DNA of 64,000 bases from Excoecaria cochinchinensis (lineage: Eukaryota; Streptophyta; Magnoliopsida; Malpighiales; Euphorbiaceae): positions 7,129,001 to 7,193,000 of the forward strand of contig CANTUQ010000106.1 in assembly GCA_947683425.1 (NCBI GenBank). Reading direction: 5' to 3'. Under the pieces are notes generated by a model. It was given only the letters and a program-made list of their open reading frames with translations. It had not been told where the DNA came from and did not search any database. Every line of letters begins with the position of its first letter. Positions within the stretch are counted from its first letter, which is position 1. Of the stretch, positions 38,201 to 50,698 are shown one piece after another. The translations under genes were made by a program, and so were the position numbers.

Positions 38201-39325
38201 TTGACTGAAGAGGAAGCATATACTGTTCTGAGTATTCCTTTGAGCTTGTATAAGAGATCTGATAGAATGATTTGGCACTACTCTAAGACTGGTGTCTATA
38301 CAGTTAAATCTGCTTATAAGTTGCTTAATGGACTTAGTGTTATTAATAATGGTGCTGGTCTTAATGTTTGGAAGAGAATTTGGAAGGCTGAGGTCCCACC
38401 TAAGGTGTGTTATTTTGCTTGGCGCTTGATAAGTAATATTCTACCTACTAGTTTGGGGTTAAGGAGCAGGGGGTTACCAGTTGAGGGGGCGTGTAGGAGA
38501 TGTGGGGCGGCAGAGTCGGTTGAACATGTGCTTTTTGAGTGTTTTAAGGCTAGGGGCTGTTGGGATTGTATGGAAGTTCCGATTAGCTTTCCCTCTGGAC
38601 ATGGTATGGGGGTTTGGTTTAATTATTTATTTCGGTGCTTTGATGGGAAGACAGTGGCGGAGGTTTTGTGTCTACTGTGGAGGCTTTGGTATGAAAGTAA
38701 CTTATTTTTTTGGCAAGGTAAAACTTTGTCCAATGCTCTTACTGTTTCTTTTGCTAGAGTTTTCTTGGATGATTGGAAAAAGGCCATGAATTCTCATAAT
38801 ATTGTCAGTAATCAGGATTTACCTTCTTCTTCTGCTTCCATTGATGATTGGAGACGACCTCCTTTAGGATTGTGGAAGTGCAATGTTGATGCGTCCTTTT
38901 CTTCGAAAGTAGTGGGAGCTGGGTTTGCATTTGTGGTAAGAAATGAAGAGGGAGGTTTGTTGGTTGCTGTTTCGGGGTGGGTTGAGAGGTGTGGCTCTCC
39001 TTTTCTTGCAGAATTACTGGCAGTTCGGGAGGCTTTGCAATTTGTTCTTCCTCGTTTTCTTGGCCCAGGTATCATAGAGACTGATTCCCAACAAGTTAAG
39101 TTAGCTATTCTTGCCCAGGATCAAGATCTTTCTGCTGCAGGTAATTTAGTTGAAGACTGCAAATTATTTCTTAAAGCTAGATCAAATGTTTCTTTAGATT
39201 GGATTAGCAGAAAGGGGAATGTAGTGGCTCATGAGCTTGCTAAATCTACTACCCCTGATGTTCGTTTTAAGGAGTGGATAGGTATCCCTCCTCTTGTTGC
39301 TGCATTTTTTTCTTTTGATCAATAA
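35273..39325 (+). pseudogene. LINE ORF2: endonuclease-RT-RNase H polyprotein, two stops
   Basis: The ATG at 35273 opens a frame of about 1350 codons. Only TGA codons at 36887-36889 (after SAFVPG) and 37325-37327 (after FADDSFFFF) interrupt it. Domains in order: APE endonuclease (SWNCRG, FLMEI, GDFN, SDHSP); reverse transcriptase (SPGPDGMNP, LIPKKN, DLRPISLCN, KIDISKAYDRVRWDY, RQGDPLSPYLF, FADD); zf-RVT (CRRCGAAESVEHVLFEC); and RNase H (NVDASF, AELLAVREAL, ETDSQQ, DWISRKGN). All catalytic residues I can check are present. Both stops lie where the family normally has Arg, consistent with CGA to TGA. A passage of the frame through both stops is otherwise clean, so the copy was intact until recently or was mobilised by a helper. 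Confidence 0.92.
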
Positions 39326-39356
39326 TATCAGTACTTGCTATTTCAAAAAAAAAAAA

Positions 39357-39371
39357 AATTAACATGCATAG
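39357..39371. repeat. 15-bp target duplication, right copy
   Basis: Exact copy of 33959-33973, immediately after the LINE poly(A) tail. Confidence 0.92.
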
Positions 39372-41470
39372 ATGATAATATACTATTATTTTGATTTATA
39401 AAAAATTTATAAATTGGATCTAAGTAAAAATTTTGCTTATTTGTTTAATCATGTAATTAGTCTATTGTTCTATAGATTTTGCGAGTAGGTATGACTCGTT
39501 AATTAATTATCGTCCATTTTTAAATCTACTTCATTAATATTTAATATTGGTTTTTGAAATATTTCAATTAAAATCAATTGATGGCTTTGGTAGGTCAATT
39601 GTTAATTTCATTTTTTCCATTGCTTGAAAATCATGGTTGTAAAAATCAGATCGGACGGTTTAACCCGATTAACCGTGAACTAGTCTTTTTTTTTTTTTTT
39701 CTAATCTGGTTCAATACTAAAAATATCTCTAATTAATACCCGACCAAAAACCATCCAACCGAGTGATTGAACCATGAATTGCTTGAACCAGACCAGTTTT
39801 AAAGCTGTTCAAACAGTCAATTGCTAATTTCATTTTTTTTTATCGCTAAAAATAAAAAAAGATAATCATTTTTTTTTGAATTAGAGCCTATAAAAATCAA
39901 TTGCTATACTATAAGAAATTTTTTAATTTTCTCACTGATATAGATTATGAAATTACGAAACATTATCCAACTTAAAATGAAACAATACAATCAAATTTAG
40001 GTAAAATGCATCTTTGAATATTTAAACTTACATTTTCTTTTGCTATTGAATTCTTAAATTTTCATTTAGTTATATTGGATTCTTAATTTTTTATTTTCAT
40101 TCATATCAAGTTTTGAATTATCATATTTGAATAAAATAATAGTATTATTTAAATATACATTGTGTCTTTGAACTCTATTTTTATTTTATTAATCTTTATT
40201 TGGATCCAATGTGAATTAGCATAAAAGTTTAAGAATTTAATGTGACTAAATAAAATTTTAAGCATCCAATAACAATAACAAAAAAAAAATATAAAATTAA
40301 AATATATGTGATTTGTTCGTATGTATCTATTTAGGCTAAAAAAAATGAGCTGAATCATAAATAGATATTATAAATAAATTAAATTATAAATGAGTCGTAA
40401 GAGCAATTATCTAATTTGTTTATGTTTCTAGTTGATGTTTTGAATTATCAAACTTACACTGTTACACTTGTACCCATCAAATAGATAAGAACTTGGAATT
40501 AGCACATACATTTTTTTTTAATAAAAAAAGTAAATTCCACAATACATTTTATATTTGAATAAAAAATATTATTAATAAAATAAATCTATATCTAATAATA
40601 ATAATAATTTTCACGTAATTAATAATGTGAATATCGCTTTGATTTGTTAAAAAAAATAAATAAATATGAATTTTTTTTAGCAAACATCAAGTTTAAATTT
40701 AATTTTTTTAATACAAATTACAAACTGGTCAAATGAGTTAATTCATAACCTGGTCATTTTGGATCCACATGTGATTGGATCCAAATTCACTCAACCTTTT
40801 ACTAGTCAAACATATTACTTCAAGTTGAATAAAATTTTGGTCAGTCATATATATATATATATTATTGTGGATTAAAATTTTATATAAATTAAAGGTCTGT
40901 TGAGTAAAAAAGTTAAAAGTAAAATTTCATTTAAGTTTTGGAAAATATAACAAGTTTTGGGCTTCTATTAATCAAATGTCTTCCAAGTTCCATTATATAT
41001 TTTTTACTTATACACTTTAAGTGTGATGGCTAATGGATTAATTATAACAATAATGTTGGCCCAACAATTGAGCCTCCCACACACAACCCATTCATTTTGT
41101 ATGAATTGTTATTTAATTTTCATTCCATCCATTTTAATTTTTATATATAATATATATTTTTCTTTCCATATAATATGGTATTGGAACCAGATAATCTATT
41201 AACAAAAAGATACTATCTATAAATGTATATATGCTTGATTGCCATTTTAATTTATTTTGTGATATAATCCTATTACATTTTTTAGATAATAATTAATATG
41301 TAAATTGTGTAATATATCCTTATTTAATTACTTTGTAACCAACCACACCCTTATTAAATTTTTAATATTACCTCTTTTTATTTATTAAAATATCTTAAAT
41401 ATATGTAAATCATAATGACATTTTATTAATTACCACAACTTTTTAAATAGAAGAAACAAAAAAAAAAACT
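39372..41470. other. AT-rich intergenic DNA with a possible MITE
   Basis: No gene found. At about 39631-39815 a segment starting CATGGTTGTAAAAATCAGATC and ending GACCAGTTTTAAAGCTG is bounded by similar flanks (GTCAATTGTTAATTTCAT and GTCAATTGCTAATTTCAT). It may be a small degenerate inverted-repeat element. The rest is AT-rich without features. Confidence 0.35.
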
Positions 41471-41478
41471 ATTTTTAT

Positions 41479-42333
41479 TAGGGTTGAGTCAAAAAAAACT
41501 GGAAAAATAGATTAATAAAAAATCGGTCCGAAACTGAATAGGTGGTTTCGGTTTACAATTAATAAATTTTAGATATTTTGACTTCAGTCCACAGTTTAAA
41601 AAATTGGCGGTTTCGGTTAACATATTGGTTTAAATATTATTTTTTATTCACCTTTTTATTTCGATTTCGTGATTTGGATACCGGTTAACCAATTCATATA
41701 TATATATATATATTATATTTTTATTTTTATGCCTTAAAAATTTTTAGTTTTTTTTTATTTCTATCTAAAACTTACATGGAGTAATATTTTAAAATACATT
41801 TAAATTATATTTTTTTATTTTTATACCTTAATTTTTTGTATTATTTTAAAAAATTTATATAATATTTTAAACTATATTTAAATTATGTTATTCTCTTTAA
41901 TTATATAGAGTAATATTTGTATGGAGTAACCGATTAACTTTTATATACGTTATTTTTTATCAAATTTATTGGTATCCATATTTTACTTAATAACATTTAA
42001 TTAAACTTAACCATGCTAATTTCTAACAAATATCAAATTTATTTTATAATATTAGCTATTAATTTGTTGAACATGAATTTTGGCTAGTATATTATGTCTG
42101 TTTTGTAATTTTTATTTTGAATTATTTTGCACATTTGAAATTGAATTAAATTTTTTTATTTTGTTTATAATTGTATGTTATAAATTTCAATAGTTAACCA
42201 AAAAATATTGGTTAACCAAATTTTAATATAACGGACTGGTTAAAAATTAATAATTTTGAAAAATATATGTTAATGAACTGATTATTTATTTATTTTGCTA
42301 ACGAACTGGTTAATCTATCCATGCTCATCACTA
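41479..42333. mobile_element. Non-autonomous hAT-like element, 855 bp
   Basis: The ends are TAGGGTTGAGTC and GCTCATCACTA, imperfect inverses of the same type as 7350-8356. A perfect 8-bp target duplication ATTTTTAT lies at 41471-41478 and 42334-42341. The interior has CGGTTTCGGTT / GGTTAACCAA words and no ORF of note. Confidence 0.72.
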
Positions 42334-42994
42334 ATTTTTATCATATTTTTCAACCATTATCTTAGTTTATGTAATATACATCAATGAATAACCATACATT
42401 AATTGAGAATATATTAGAAAAAAAAAACATGGATAAAATTTTGTCTTCAAACTAAAATAACTAATTTTCTATGTAAAAAAATAATCAAATTCATATTTAT
42501 GGGATAGAGAGAGTATTTATTTTTTCAAATTGCACTATAAAAAAACTAAAATTAGCGACTGTACTATTTTCGTCTCTAATTAGCGATCGTTTTAAAAAAT
42601 TAGTCGCTAAATGCTATTTTTCATTTTTTGTGACTAATTTAGCGATTGAAAAAAGAAACAGTCGCTAAAATTTGGCGGCAATTTATCGGACCTTTTTTCC
42701 TACTAGTTTAGCACCTAAAAAATCAGTCACTAATTTTTACGATTAATTTAGCGACTAAAAAATTAGTCGGTAAAATAGCGACGGCAATTTCGATCGCAAA
42801 ATTTGGAGGCAATTTTAGTAATTTTGTTTGCGATGAATTTAGCAATTAAATTTATTGTCGCTAAATACACTTGAATTAGCGATGGATATTTCTCTCGCTA
42901 AAAATTTTTAAATTTTTAAGTATAAAAATATTTTTCAAAAATTAAAGTGATAATTTAACGATGGGATAATTCTTCGCTATTTGGTCGGCAAAAT

Positions 42995-43322
42995 ATTGAT
43001 TAAAACTACGACCTTTTCTCTCCTTTTCTTTCTTTACCCTCTTTCTTTCTTTTCCTTCTCCCTGGTCCCAATCCCCATTTCCAGCCGCCTCCCCTTCCCC
43101 CGATCTGCTCCTCTCTTCCCCGTCACTCCCTACGGTTCAGCCCCTTCTCCCCCGCTATCAGCCGCCGGCGTCGCCCTCCTCTCTTTCCCCTCTTCCGTGC
43201 ACGATGGCAGCAGCTTCTGCCCTTCTTCTCGCGCGTTTGGAGTCGGGTTTTAGCCCCACCCGCCGCCTCCTTCTCCTCCTCCTTGTCGCCGACCACCAGT
43301 TGCACCACCAGCCCCTTAAAGT
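42995..43322 (+). other. CT/GC-rich leader-like block inside the CACTA element
   Basis: This is a pyrimidine-rich, then GC-rich stretch ending CCTTAAA before GTGAGT, a possible splice donor. It looks like the 5' exon of a plant gene, and its base composition contrasts sharply with the AT-rich element around it. A 90-codon frame runs through it (42981-43253), but I recognise no protein in it. Confidence 0.45.
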
Positions 43323-43548
43323 GAGTAATCTTAGCTCCAAATTTGATAGTTTGAGGAAAAATAATTAGGGGCAGATTTTAGGAGTTAGGGATTTGAAATT
43401 CTAATTTTAGGAATTTGATGTTTTAAGTTTAAAATAGGTTAGATTTTTGATTTTTAAGTGAAATAATCAAGTTAATTTACATTATTGTTGAGATTTATTG
43501 AGTTTATGGTTGAATTGTTGTGTGTACTTTAATGGCTTATACAAACAG

Positions 43549-43692
43549 AAATGCAGATCTAGCTAGATCAAGTCCTCAGACTGCTGAAGCAATTGACCGA
43601 TTTTTGTTGAAATTGAGGGCTTGTGCAACTGGAAATTCATAGTTCACCTTCATCCTCGATGATCCTGCTGGAAACAGCTTCATTGAAAACCC
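43549..43692 (+). pseudogene. Captured ZPR1 zinc-finger protein exon
   Basis: After an ACAG acceptor the frame reads ADLARSSPQTAEAIDRFLLK, then LRACATGNS, a stop, then FTFILDDPAGNSFIENP, followed by a GTAAG donor. The second part is a signature of the ZPR1 family, a zinc-finger protein that binds eEF1A. The exon is therefore a piece of a ZPR1 gene bounded by its own splice sites, which indicates capture from genomic DNA and not from mRNA. A TAG (43638-43640) interrupts it. No zinc-finger cysteines or other exons were recognised nearby. Confidence 0.8.
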
Positions 43693-45833
43693 GTAAGAGA
43701 TGTTTAATGAGTAATACTTCTTTTTATTATTTTTTATTGGCTTCCTGGTGGTGAAGGTGTAGTATTCTTGACTTGTTACACATAAACTTGTACATTGATC
43801 CTGAGTTTGGTCCATTGATCTCTGTCTCAATATTTCTGTCTGGTGCATGTTTCTATGATATGAGCTTTACATCTTATTCTGCAGTCTCTGTCTGATGGCA
43901 TAGCTGGAATAGATTTTGCTATTGTACAAACTTGGATTTTCATAATCTGATTTGGGAATGCTTGTTGAAGATATTAGGAATGCATGTTGAAGATATTAGG
44001 AGTTCATGGTTTAGGAAGAAATGTCAAAATAGTCTATTAAGTTAGTTCTGGTATATGTAATTATTATTAGGGTATTATTATCTTTTTTGTATTGCCTAAA
44101 TAAGTCTCATTAGCTTTTACTTTTAGGTGGTTATTGAGATGGCTAAAAGCTCAAAGTCAAAGTTTAGAGCTTTATGCCATTTCCCTCAATTTTTTATGTG
44201 AGACTCAAATGTTCCTCACTAGTATCCTTGACCTTATGAAGAATTTCTTCTTCATTGGGCTGGAACACAAAATGTTGATCATATGAACTTTTTATTGTAG
44301 TGCACTGGCCATATACATGGAAATATCATATATCTCAAATTGGTATTACAGTCTTATGAACCCGGATACCTTGAGTTGATGATCTATATTTACATTTTTG
44401 GATGCATCTACCTGCTTACTTGATAATTTACAATATGTAATTATTTTGAGATTAAGATTTTAGCATCAAAATTTTGTTATTTTTTTTCGGATGCTAAAAC
44501 TTGCAAGCTGCAATTTTATTGGACAGATAAAAGATAAAATAACTTGCTTATGTGTATAAACAAGCAGATTATATTTAAGATATGCTTGACTTTAAGTTGG
44601 TAATATGTTTTTGGAAATTTTATATGGTGTATTGGTTGAATTATGAATATTTATACAGTGTGATGATAATTAATATAGGACATGTTGATACAAAATTGAG
44701 ATTATATTAATTATTCTATGTTTTGATATCTAATAATTTGAAAATTTTATTGGGAATTTGTAGGTATTAGAGTTTGATAAAATGCTGCTAAAAATAACAA
44801 CATGAAACGCATGTGTATTATTGGTTGCTGCTTGTAAGAAATGATAAATAGTTTAGAAAGTTATTGTGAAGTTTTAATTTTTTTTTTTAGCATATTGTGA
44901 AAAGCCTTGTTAGCTGTGATTCTAAGTAGCACTATTTAGTTTGAATTAATATCTTTTAACAATTGTATAATTTAATGTGGTTCTTTAATATTATATTTTT
45001 TAAATTAATAATATTGTAGTAGCACTATTTGGTTTAAATTAGAGTTTTTTAAATATTGTACAATTTAATATAGTTTTATGATATTATATTTTTTAAATTA
45101 ATAGTATTAATAATATTGCATAATTATTATTTATATAAATTAAATTTTTGATGTAATAATAATAATAATAATAAATTAAATTGAAAATAATAATAAAAAA
45201 TTAAATAATTTTTACGACGGAATAGCGACGGAATTTTTGGTCGCTAATATTTTTTTAATATTTATGGCGACTAATTTAGGGGTTATTTAGCGATGGAATA
45301 TTTTGAGCGAAGGAATTTGCTGTTGCTATTTTTAGCGACTGTTTTATGTTTTGGTTGCAAAATTTCTTGCGACGGCTAGTTGTTTTGTCGTTAAATAATT
45401 CCCTGTTTTTTTTTTTGTAGTGTTGACTGCACTTTTGTGCATAAATAAGTAAACAAATTAAAATACTGTCATTTGAATATTCATAGTATTATTAATTTAT
45501 GGCATTAATTCGCTAGTGTTCTTTTTGATAAAGAGAAAGAAAAAAAAAGATCGAGAATTTAAATTTAAGACCTTTCAACACATTTACATATGCTACTATG
45601 AACAATTCACTGCTCAGTTGAACTTTGTGAGTACAAAAATAATAGCATATATAATATTTAATAACATTGCTTGTTAACTCGTTAATTTTGTTCTTATTCA
45701 ATTTTCAATTTTTATTGTTCAGAAATGTAACTTTTTGATTAAGAAAATATTGTGTACATACTAAATACCCATACACACTTTTTACTATTTTTTTAATATT
45801 TTAAATTTAAAATTGAGTAAAAATAAAATAACA

Positions 45834-46039
45834 CTACAAGAAAATCAAAAATTAGAAACGGAAAATAGAGACGAAATTCCGTCTCTAATCCCAAATAGCG
45901 ACAGAATTAGAGACGGACACATACCGTCGCTATTATGGCCGTCTCTAGAAAATAATTTTCGTTTATATTTTTAGAAACGGAATTAATTTTCTGTCTCTAA
46001 TTTTAGAGATGGAAGATTATTTTCCGTCTCTATGTAGTG
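45834..46039. mobile_element. Small CACTA-like MITE, about 206 bp
   Basis: It starts CACTACAAGAAAA and ends TATGTAGTG. Repeated GAGACGGAA / CCGTCTCTA motifs lie throughout in inverted arrangement. The 3-bp flanks do not match, so the right end may be decayed. Confidence 0.55.
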
Positions 46040-46805
46040 TTTTATAGGAAATTCGGCTTTTGGTTTCAAAAAACCACCGGTTTATATATATATATATATA
46101 TAAAACCACAAAACCCTAAGGCTCTGTTTGGATGGGGGCTAGGGAGGGGTAAGTAATGGAAGGGGAAGGGAAGATAGATATTTACCCTTGTTTGGGAATT
46201 GGGAAGAGAGGGGCTGAAAAATAGAAGGGATTGGAAGTGTAGCTCTTATGCCCCTCTTCCCTTAGTTATTCTTATTTCAGCTGCACCCCGATTTAGGGTG
46301 TAGGGAGAGGTAAGTGATTAAAAAAAAATTGTCTTTCAATTTTATCCTCATCTTATTTATTGAAACCCAAAACTAACCTTATTGATTTATAACACTACAA
46401 ACATAGAATTTTCTATTTTCTTTCATCTCTTTGCCATTTACAGCAGTACACCTAAACTGTTCTCCCACTCGACTCTTTTGTTTCAGGTCAGTTCTATTTT
46501 TTTTATTTTTCTTGTTGTATTTTGGCCATGAACCACAACTGATCGAAATAATATAAAAGGAGAATGGTTTAAATGCAGTACGTAAATATTGACAGGGTAA
46601 CATAAATAGCAAGAATTTTTCATTGTTATCTTGTTTTGTGTGTGCTTGCTTTTGGTTGAAAGTTGGAGAGGACCATCAATTTTGGTCCCTGCTGTTGTCA
46701 TATGTGAGTTGGCATTAACTCATTTATTTAACCAATAAATGAATAAATCTGAACTGTGTGCATGTATTATTTTCGGAAATGATGGCAGTAACTATAGATT
46801 CATGT

Positions 46806-46841
<36 letters not shown>

Positions 46842-47294
46842 TTTTGATTTCTTTTTTCTTGATGATTTTTCCTTTTCTTGATTTGGATTTATTTGGGAAA
46901 ATGGAAGTAATATTATTAATATTGAGATGTTTACAGATTGAGAGAATCTATAGAAAAATCGAAAAAGAATTTAATTAAATTAGCTGATTATAGAGGGGGA
47001 ATTCTTGACAGAGTTGATTTTTTTTTTTGTTTCCATTTGGGTGTGTTTCTGTAGATTTCATTGGCTATTTCCAGTTGTGAGCCAATCAACTTTTAAGGTA
47101 ATTATTAGTTCATTCATCTATTGGTAATGTGATAGTATGCAAAAATTTAAGTTTGTAAATAAATCAGCTTTTTATTCCTGAAATATTAATATTGGCTTTG
47201 ATTATATATGCATTTAGTTGTTTTTACTTGATCTTGTATGTATTTATTATTGTATACTCATTGCCTATTTTTTTAAATGGTAATTTAATTATAG

Positions 47295-48655
47295 ATGGGT
47301 CGAGAAAATATTAAAGAAAATACTTTTTACAAGTTGCAATGCATTCAACATTTATCAGTAGTAAAAGTTGTTTGCATCATTGTATATTGGCTTGGATTGC
47401 GAAGACATGAACTTAGAAAAAAAGTTGATCGCGTTTTGAGCTTAGAGGGAGAAATTGTGAGGTCAGAATTAATGAATAAGATTGTAAGTCATGATCTAGG
47501 CCGTAAATTGATAAGAATGGGTCCTACAACATTTACTATGTGATCTTCTAGTTAAAGAAGGTGGTCTTCGACCTACAATACATGTAAGTGTAGAAGAACA
47601 AGTGGCAAAAACGCTTTATTTGTTAGGACATAATGCTAGTAACCGTGAAATTGCTTTTTTTCTTTTATCGTTCTGGGGAGACAATTAGTCATCATTTACA
47701 TAATGTATTAAGAGCTATATTGGAGTTGGAAGATAGATTTCTCGTACAACCTGATGGGTCTCAAGTTCCTCCAGAAATATACAACAACAATCGGTTCTAT
47801 CCATTTTTTAAGGTGAAAAATTCATCTTGTTTTAATTTTGAGATCTTATACATATATATGATTAAGCATAATTAATAACAAATATGATGTCAGGATTGTA
47901 TTGGAGCAATTGATGGAGCACATATTCGTGTGAAAGTTCCTTCACACGAAGCTCCTAGATATCATGGTAGAAAAGATTACCCAACACAAAATGTTTTGGC
48001 TGCATGCACATTTGATTTGAAATTCACCTATGTCTTACGTGGATAGGAAAGACAACTTTTGACTATAGAATATTGAAAAATCCATTAACTAGAGAATATC
48101 CTCTTAAAATTCCAGAAGGTACATATATCACTTTAATTTATAAAAATAATTACTATATATACACACACACACATGCGCGTATATAAAGTTAATAACTAAT
48201 ATACTTGTTTATAGGAAAATATTACCTTATTGATGCTGGATTCATGTTGAAAAGTGATCTTGTTACACTGTAAAGAGGAGAACGTTATCACTTGAAAGAA
48301 TATTCCCGAAATCCACCACGAAATGCTCGCGAGTTTTTTAATCATCGGCATTTTTCTTTACAGAATGCAATTGAACGTGCTTTTGTTGTACTTAAAAAGG
48401 TTTTTTCCATCTTAAGTTCAGTGGAACCTAATTATGGTATTGAAACTAAAAAAGAAATTATTTGGCCTGTTGTATTTTGCATAACTATTTGAGGGATGTA
48501 GATTCAGATGAGGAAATACTTGCTGATGTTGATGATGAATTTGCAAATAGTAGTGCTTCACAAGAAAGGTATAATAATGCAAACGAGGATACAATTGCTG
48601 TAGAATTTATTAGGGATTTTATAGCCGGATCTATGTGGGTTGATTACATTGTGTG
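47295..48655 (+). pseudogene. Harbinger DDE transposase (HARBI1-like), decayed
   Basis: The ATG at 47295 begins MGRENIKENTFYK. The helix-turn-helix part (VEEQVAKTLYLLGHNASNRE) and SGETISHHLHNVLRAI follow, then, after an intron (about 47812-47893), DCIGAIDGAHIRVKV with the first catalytic Asp. TTFDYRIL carries the second Asp, and after another intron (about 48120-48214) NAIERAFVVLKKVFSIL carries the catalytic Glu. CCILHNYL is near the end. Frameshifts near 47537, 47660 and 48475 and stops near 48045 and 48270 destroy the frame. Autonomous movement is therefore not possible with this copy. Confidence 0.85.
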
Positions 48656-48843
48656 ATGTTTCCATTTTTTTTTACCTTGTGTATTTTCATGTTTATAACC
48701 TTTAATTTCAAATATATGTCAATGTAATGTTTCATGATATTACATTTTAATTACTATGGTGTCAATGTTTTTTTTTTTTAATATATGAATTTTAATATGT
48801 TGTTTGTTGTTTTCTTCTTTTTCTTAAAATTTTCTCCAAAAGG

Positions 48844-49772
48844 ATGACTCCAAAAAGAAAGAATGTGGACCATGGAAATGTAAAAGAAACTAAGGGCAGT
48901 AATCTATTGATTTGGACCAAAGCTATGGATGATGCTCTTGTATATGCATACTTGCATCAAAATAATTTAGGTAATAGAGTTAGTGGAACCTTTACTTCAC
49001 ATGCATATGAAAACATGCTAAACGAATTGAAAGAAAAATTTCCTGACATTCCAATTGATAAGGATAAAATCCAAAATCGCATGAAACACATTAAAAAGAG
49101 TTGGATTTCATCTTATGACTTATTCAAAAATGGATTGAGTGGTTTTGGTTGGGATCCTATTAGTGAAATGTTCAAGGTTGAACCCGAGGCTTGGCAGCAA
49201 TTAATTGAGGTACATTTTTATTATAAATTTTTGTATCCTTATTTTTGTTAAAAAATATGCTTACTTATATATTTAACTATTTTATGTCTCTTAATAATTT
49301 ATAGAATAAGCTTGAAGCTGCTGAATGGCAGAATAAACAAATACGAAACTTTGACAAGTTAAGTCAGCTTTATGTAAAAGAGAGAGCTATTAGGCAATGT
49401 GCTGAAACTGCAGCAGAAATGAGGAGGCGAAGGGCTACTGTTGGTGAAGAGAACCATGTTGATGATGTAACCGGTAGCATTGAAGGTATTGATTTTATGG
49501 TATCTTAGCATAATATTAATTTGGAAAATTTTGATGCAGTTGATGATAATACTCAAGACCTTCCAAATAATGATCATGAGCAAAGTGTAAGATCTCAAGC
49601 TAATTCTCGTGCTGAAACTTTTTCAAAACCCAAGAATACAAAGAAAGCTAAAATTGATGATGAAGTTGCACTTTTGAAAGAGGGACTTGATAATGTTGCC
49701 CAAGCTATTGCAAGTTCAACAATTGAATTAGTCAAAACTGCAACACTTCCAATTCCAGAGAATCAAGTGTGA
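48844..49772 (+). pseudogene. Harbinger-associated Myb/SANT-like protein, one stop
   Basis: Exon 1 (48844-49209) encodes the Myb/SANT-like trihelix: LLIWTKAMDDALVYAYLHQ, IQNRMKHIKKSW and the GFGWDP turn. A GT..AG intron joins it to exon 2 from 49305 (EAAEWQNKQIRNFDKLSQLY). TAG at 49506-49508 interrupts exon 2; the frame continues (NINLENFDAVDD) to TGA at 49770-49772. In PIF/Harbinger elements this second protein helps bring the transposase to the nucleus and to the DNA ends. The single stop again fits a CAG to TAG change. Confidence 0.8.
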
Positions 49773-49779
49773 ACAAAAT

Positions 49780-50689
49780 CGATATGCATGTTATCTGTAT
49801 TTTGTTCAAAAGCCTGATATGTTGAAGGCTCTTCTTGAATGTCCAATGGCACTCCGCAGGGACTTGTTATTTCAAATGATGGGAGGAGCTAATGCACCAA
49901 GTATTTAATTTAGTATCATGTATTAAAACCTAACTTATGTAGTTATTTATTAACATCTGGTGAAATTTGAACTAACATATTTATTTTGTATGGCAGTGTC
50001 TGCCTGTTTATTTTGTATGGTAGTGTCTGCCTATTTATTAAATAGCTTGTAGCCAGTAAGTGAAATATTGGACCTTGAATTGTCTCTATATTATTGAAAG
50101 TATTATGGTTAAATTTTAATGACTTTTTTAGCAATTAAATTAGTGATTCGTTTTGCTTTAGACCTACATGTATTAAATGATAATCATGGAGCATGGAACT
50201 TCTCACTCAGGACAAATGGCTTGGCATGGCTATGTTTTTGTCATATATTGAGTTGGTTTTATATTTTGTTTGTTTTTTTCCTTTGAATAAAAAAAAATTG
50301 ATGAATCGTTTATTAATCTTGAATGTAGGACCATAATAAATATCTTTCATATCATTTGAAAGTTTATTTGGTTTTTGAAAATTCATTTGCTTTATCACAT
50401 TATAATGCTTAAGATATTTTTCTTAATATTAAGACATTTTTTTTAATATTTATAAAAAAAACATAACATTAATTATATAAATAAATAAATTATGATAACC
50501 CCAATAAATAAATAAATAAATTATGTAAAATATATAATTGTAAATTTGTGTATAATTTTTAACATATTAGAAGTATAAAATTAATATTACTATAATGGCA
50601 TAAATGTATTGATATGTATATAATTGTTTTATATTACTTTCATGTCACAAGGTTATTTTTGTCATTTTATATACTTACATTTCCTTATT
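49780..50689. other. Non-coding interior of the Harbinger element
   Basis: AT-rich, with a short internal duplication of GTGTCTGCCTNTTTATT (49995-50040). No gene found. Confidence 0.4.
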
Positions 50690-50698
50690 TTTATTTTT

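Larger units (their letters stand above)
33974..39356 (+). mobile_element. Full-length L1-type LINE retrotransposon
   Basis: The 5.4-kb element contains a ~145-bp 5' UTR, ORF1, ORF2 and a short 3' UTR ending in an A-run (about 39345-39358). A perfect 15-bp target duplication flanks it, so the insertion is probably fairly young. L1-type elements copy themselves by nicking DNA with their endonuclease and reverse-transcribing their mRNA at the nick. Three single in-frame stops interrupt otherwise open frames, so this copy cannot now make its proteins alone. Confidence 0.93.
42533..45422. mobile_element. Non-autonomous CACTA (En/Spm) transposon carrying a gene fragment
   Basis: The left end is CACTATAAAAAAA and the right end is TTTTTTTTTGTAGTG, the diagnostic CACTA termini, with a 3-bp duplication TTG (42530-42532, 45423-45425). 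Repeated TTAGCGAC / GTCGCTAA motifs crowd both subterminal regions (42555-42970 and 45215-45400), as expected for transposase binding. No transposase gene is present. The interior instead holds a CT-rich leader-like block and a ZPR1 exon, so it is a gene-capturing, Pack-type CACTA. Confidence 0.85.

Noticed and set aside
48045..48060. Stop inside the transposase as a possible intron instead of a lesion
   Set aside because: The frame resumes a few bases later after a shift (TTFDYRIL), too close for an intron, so it is a lesion.
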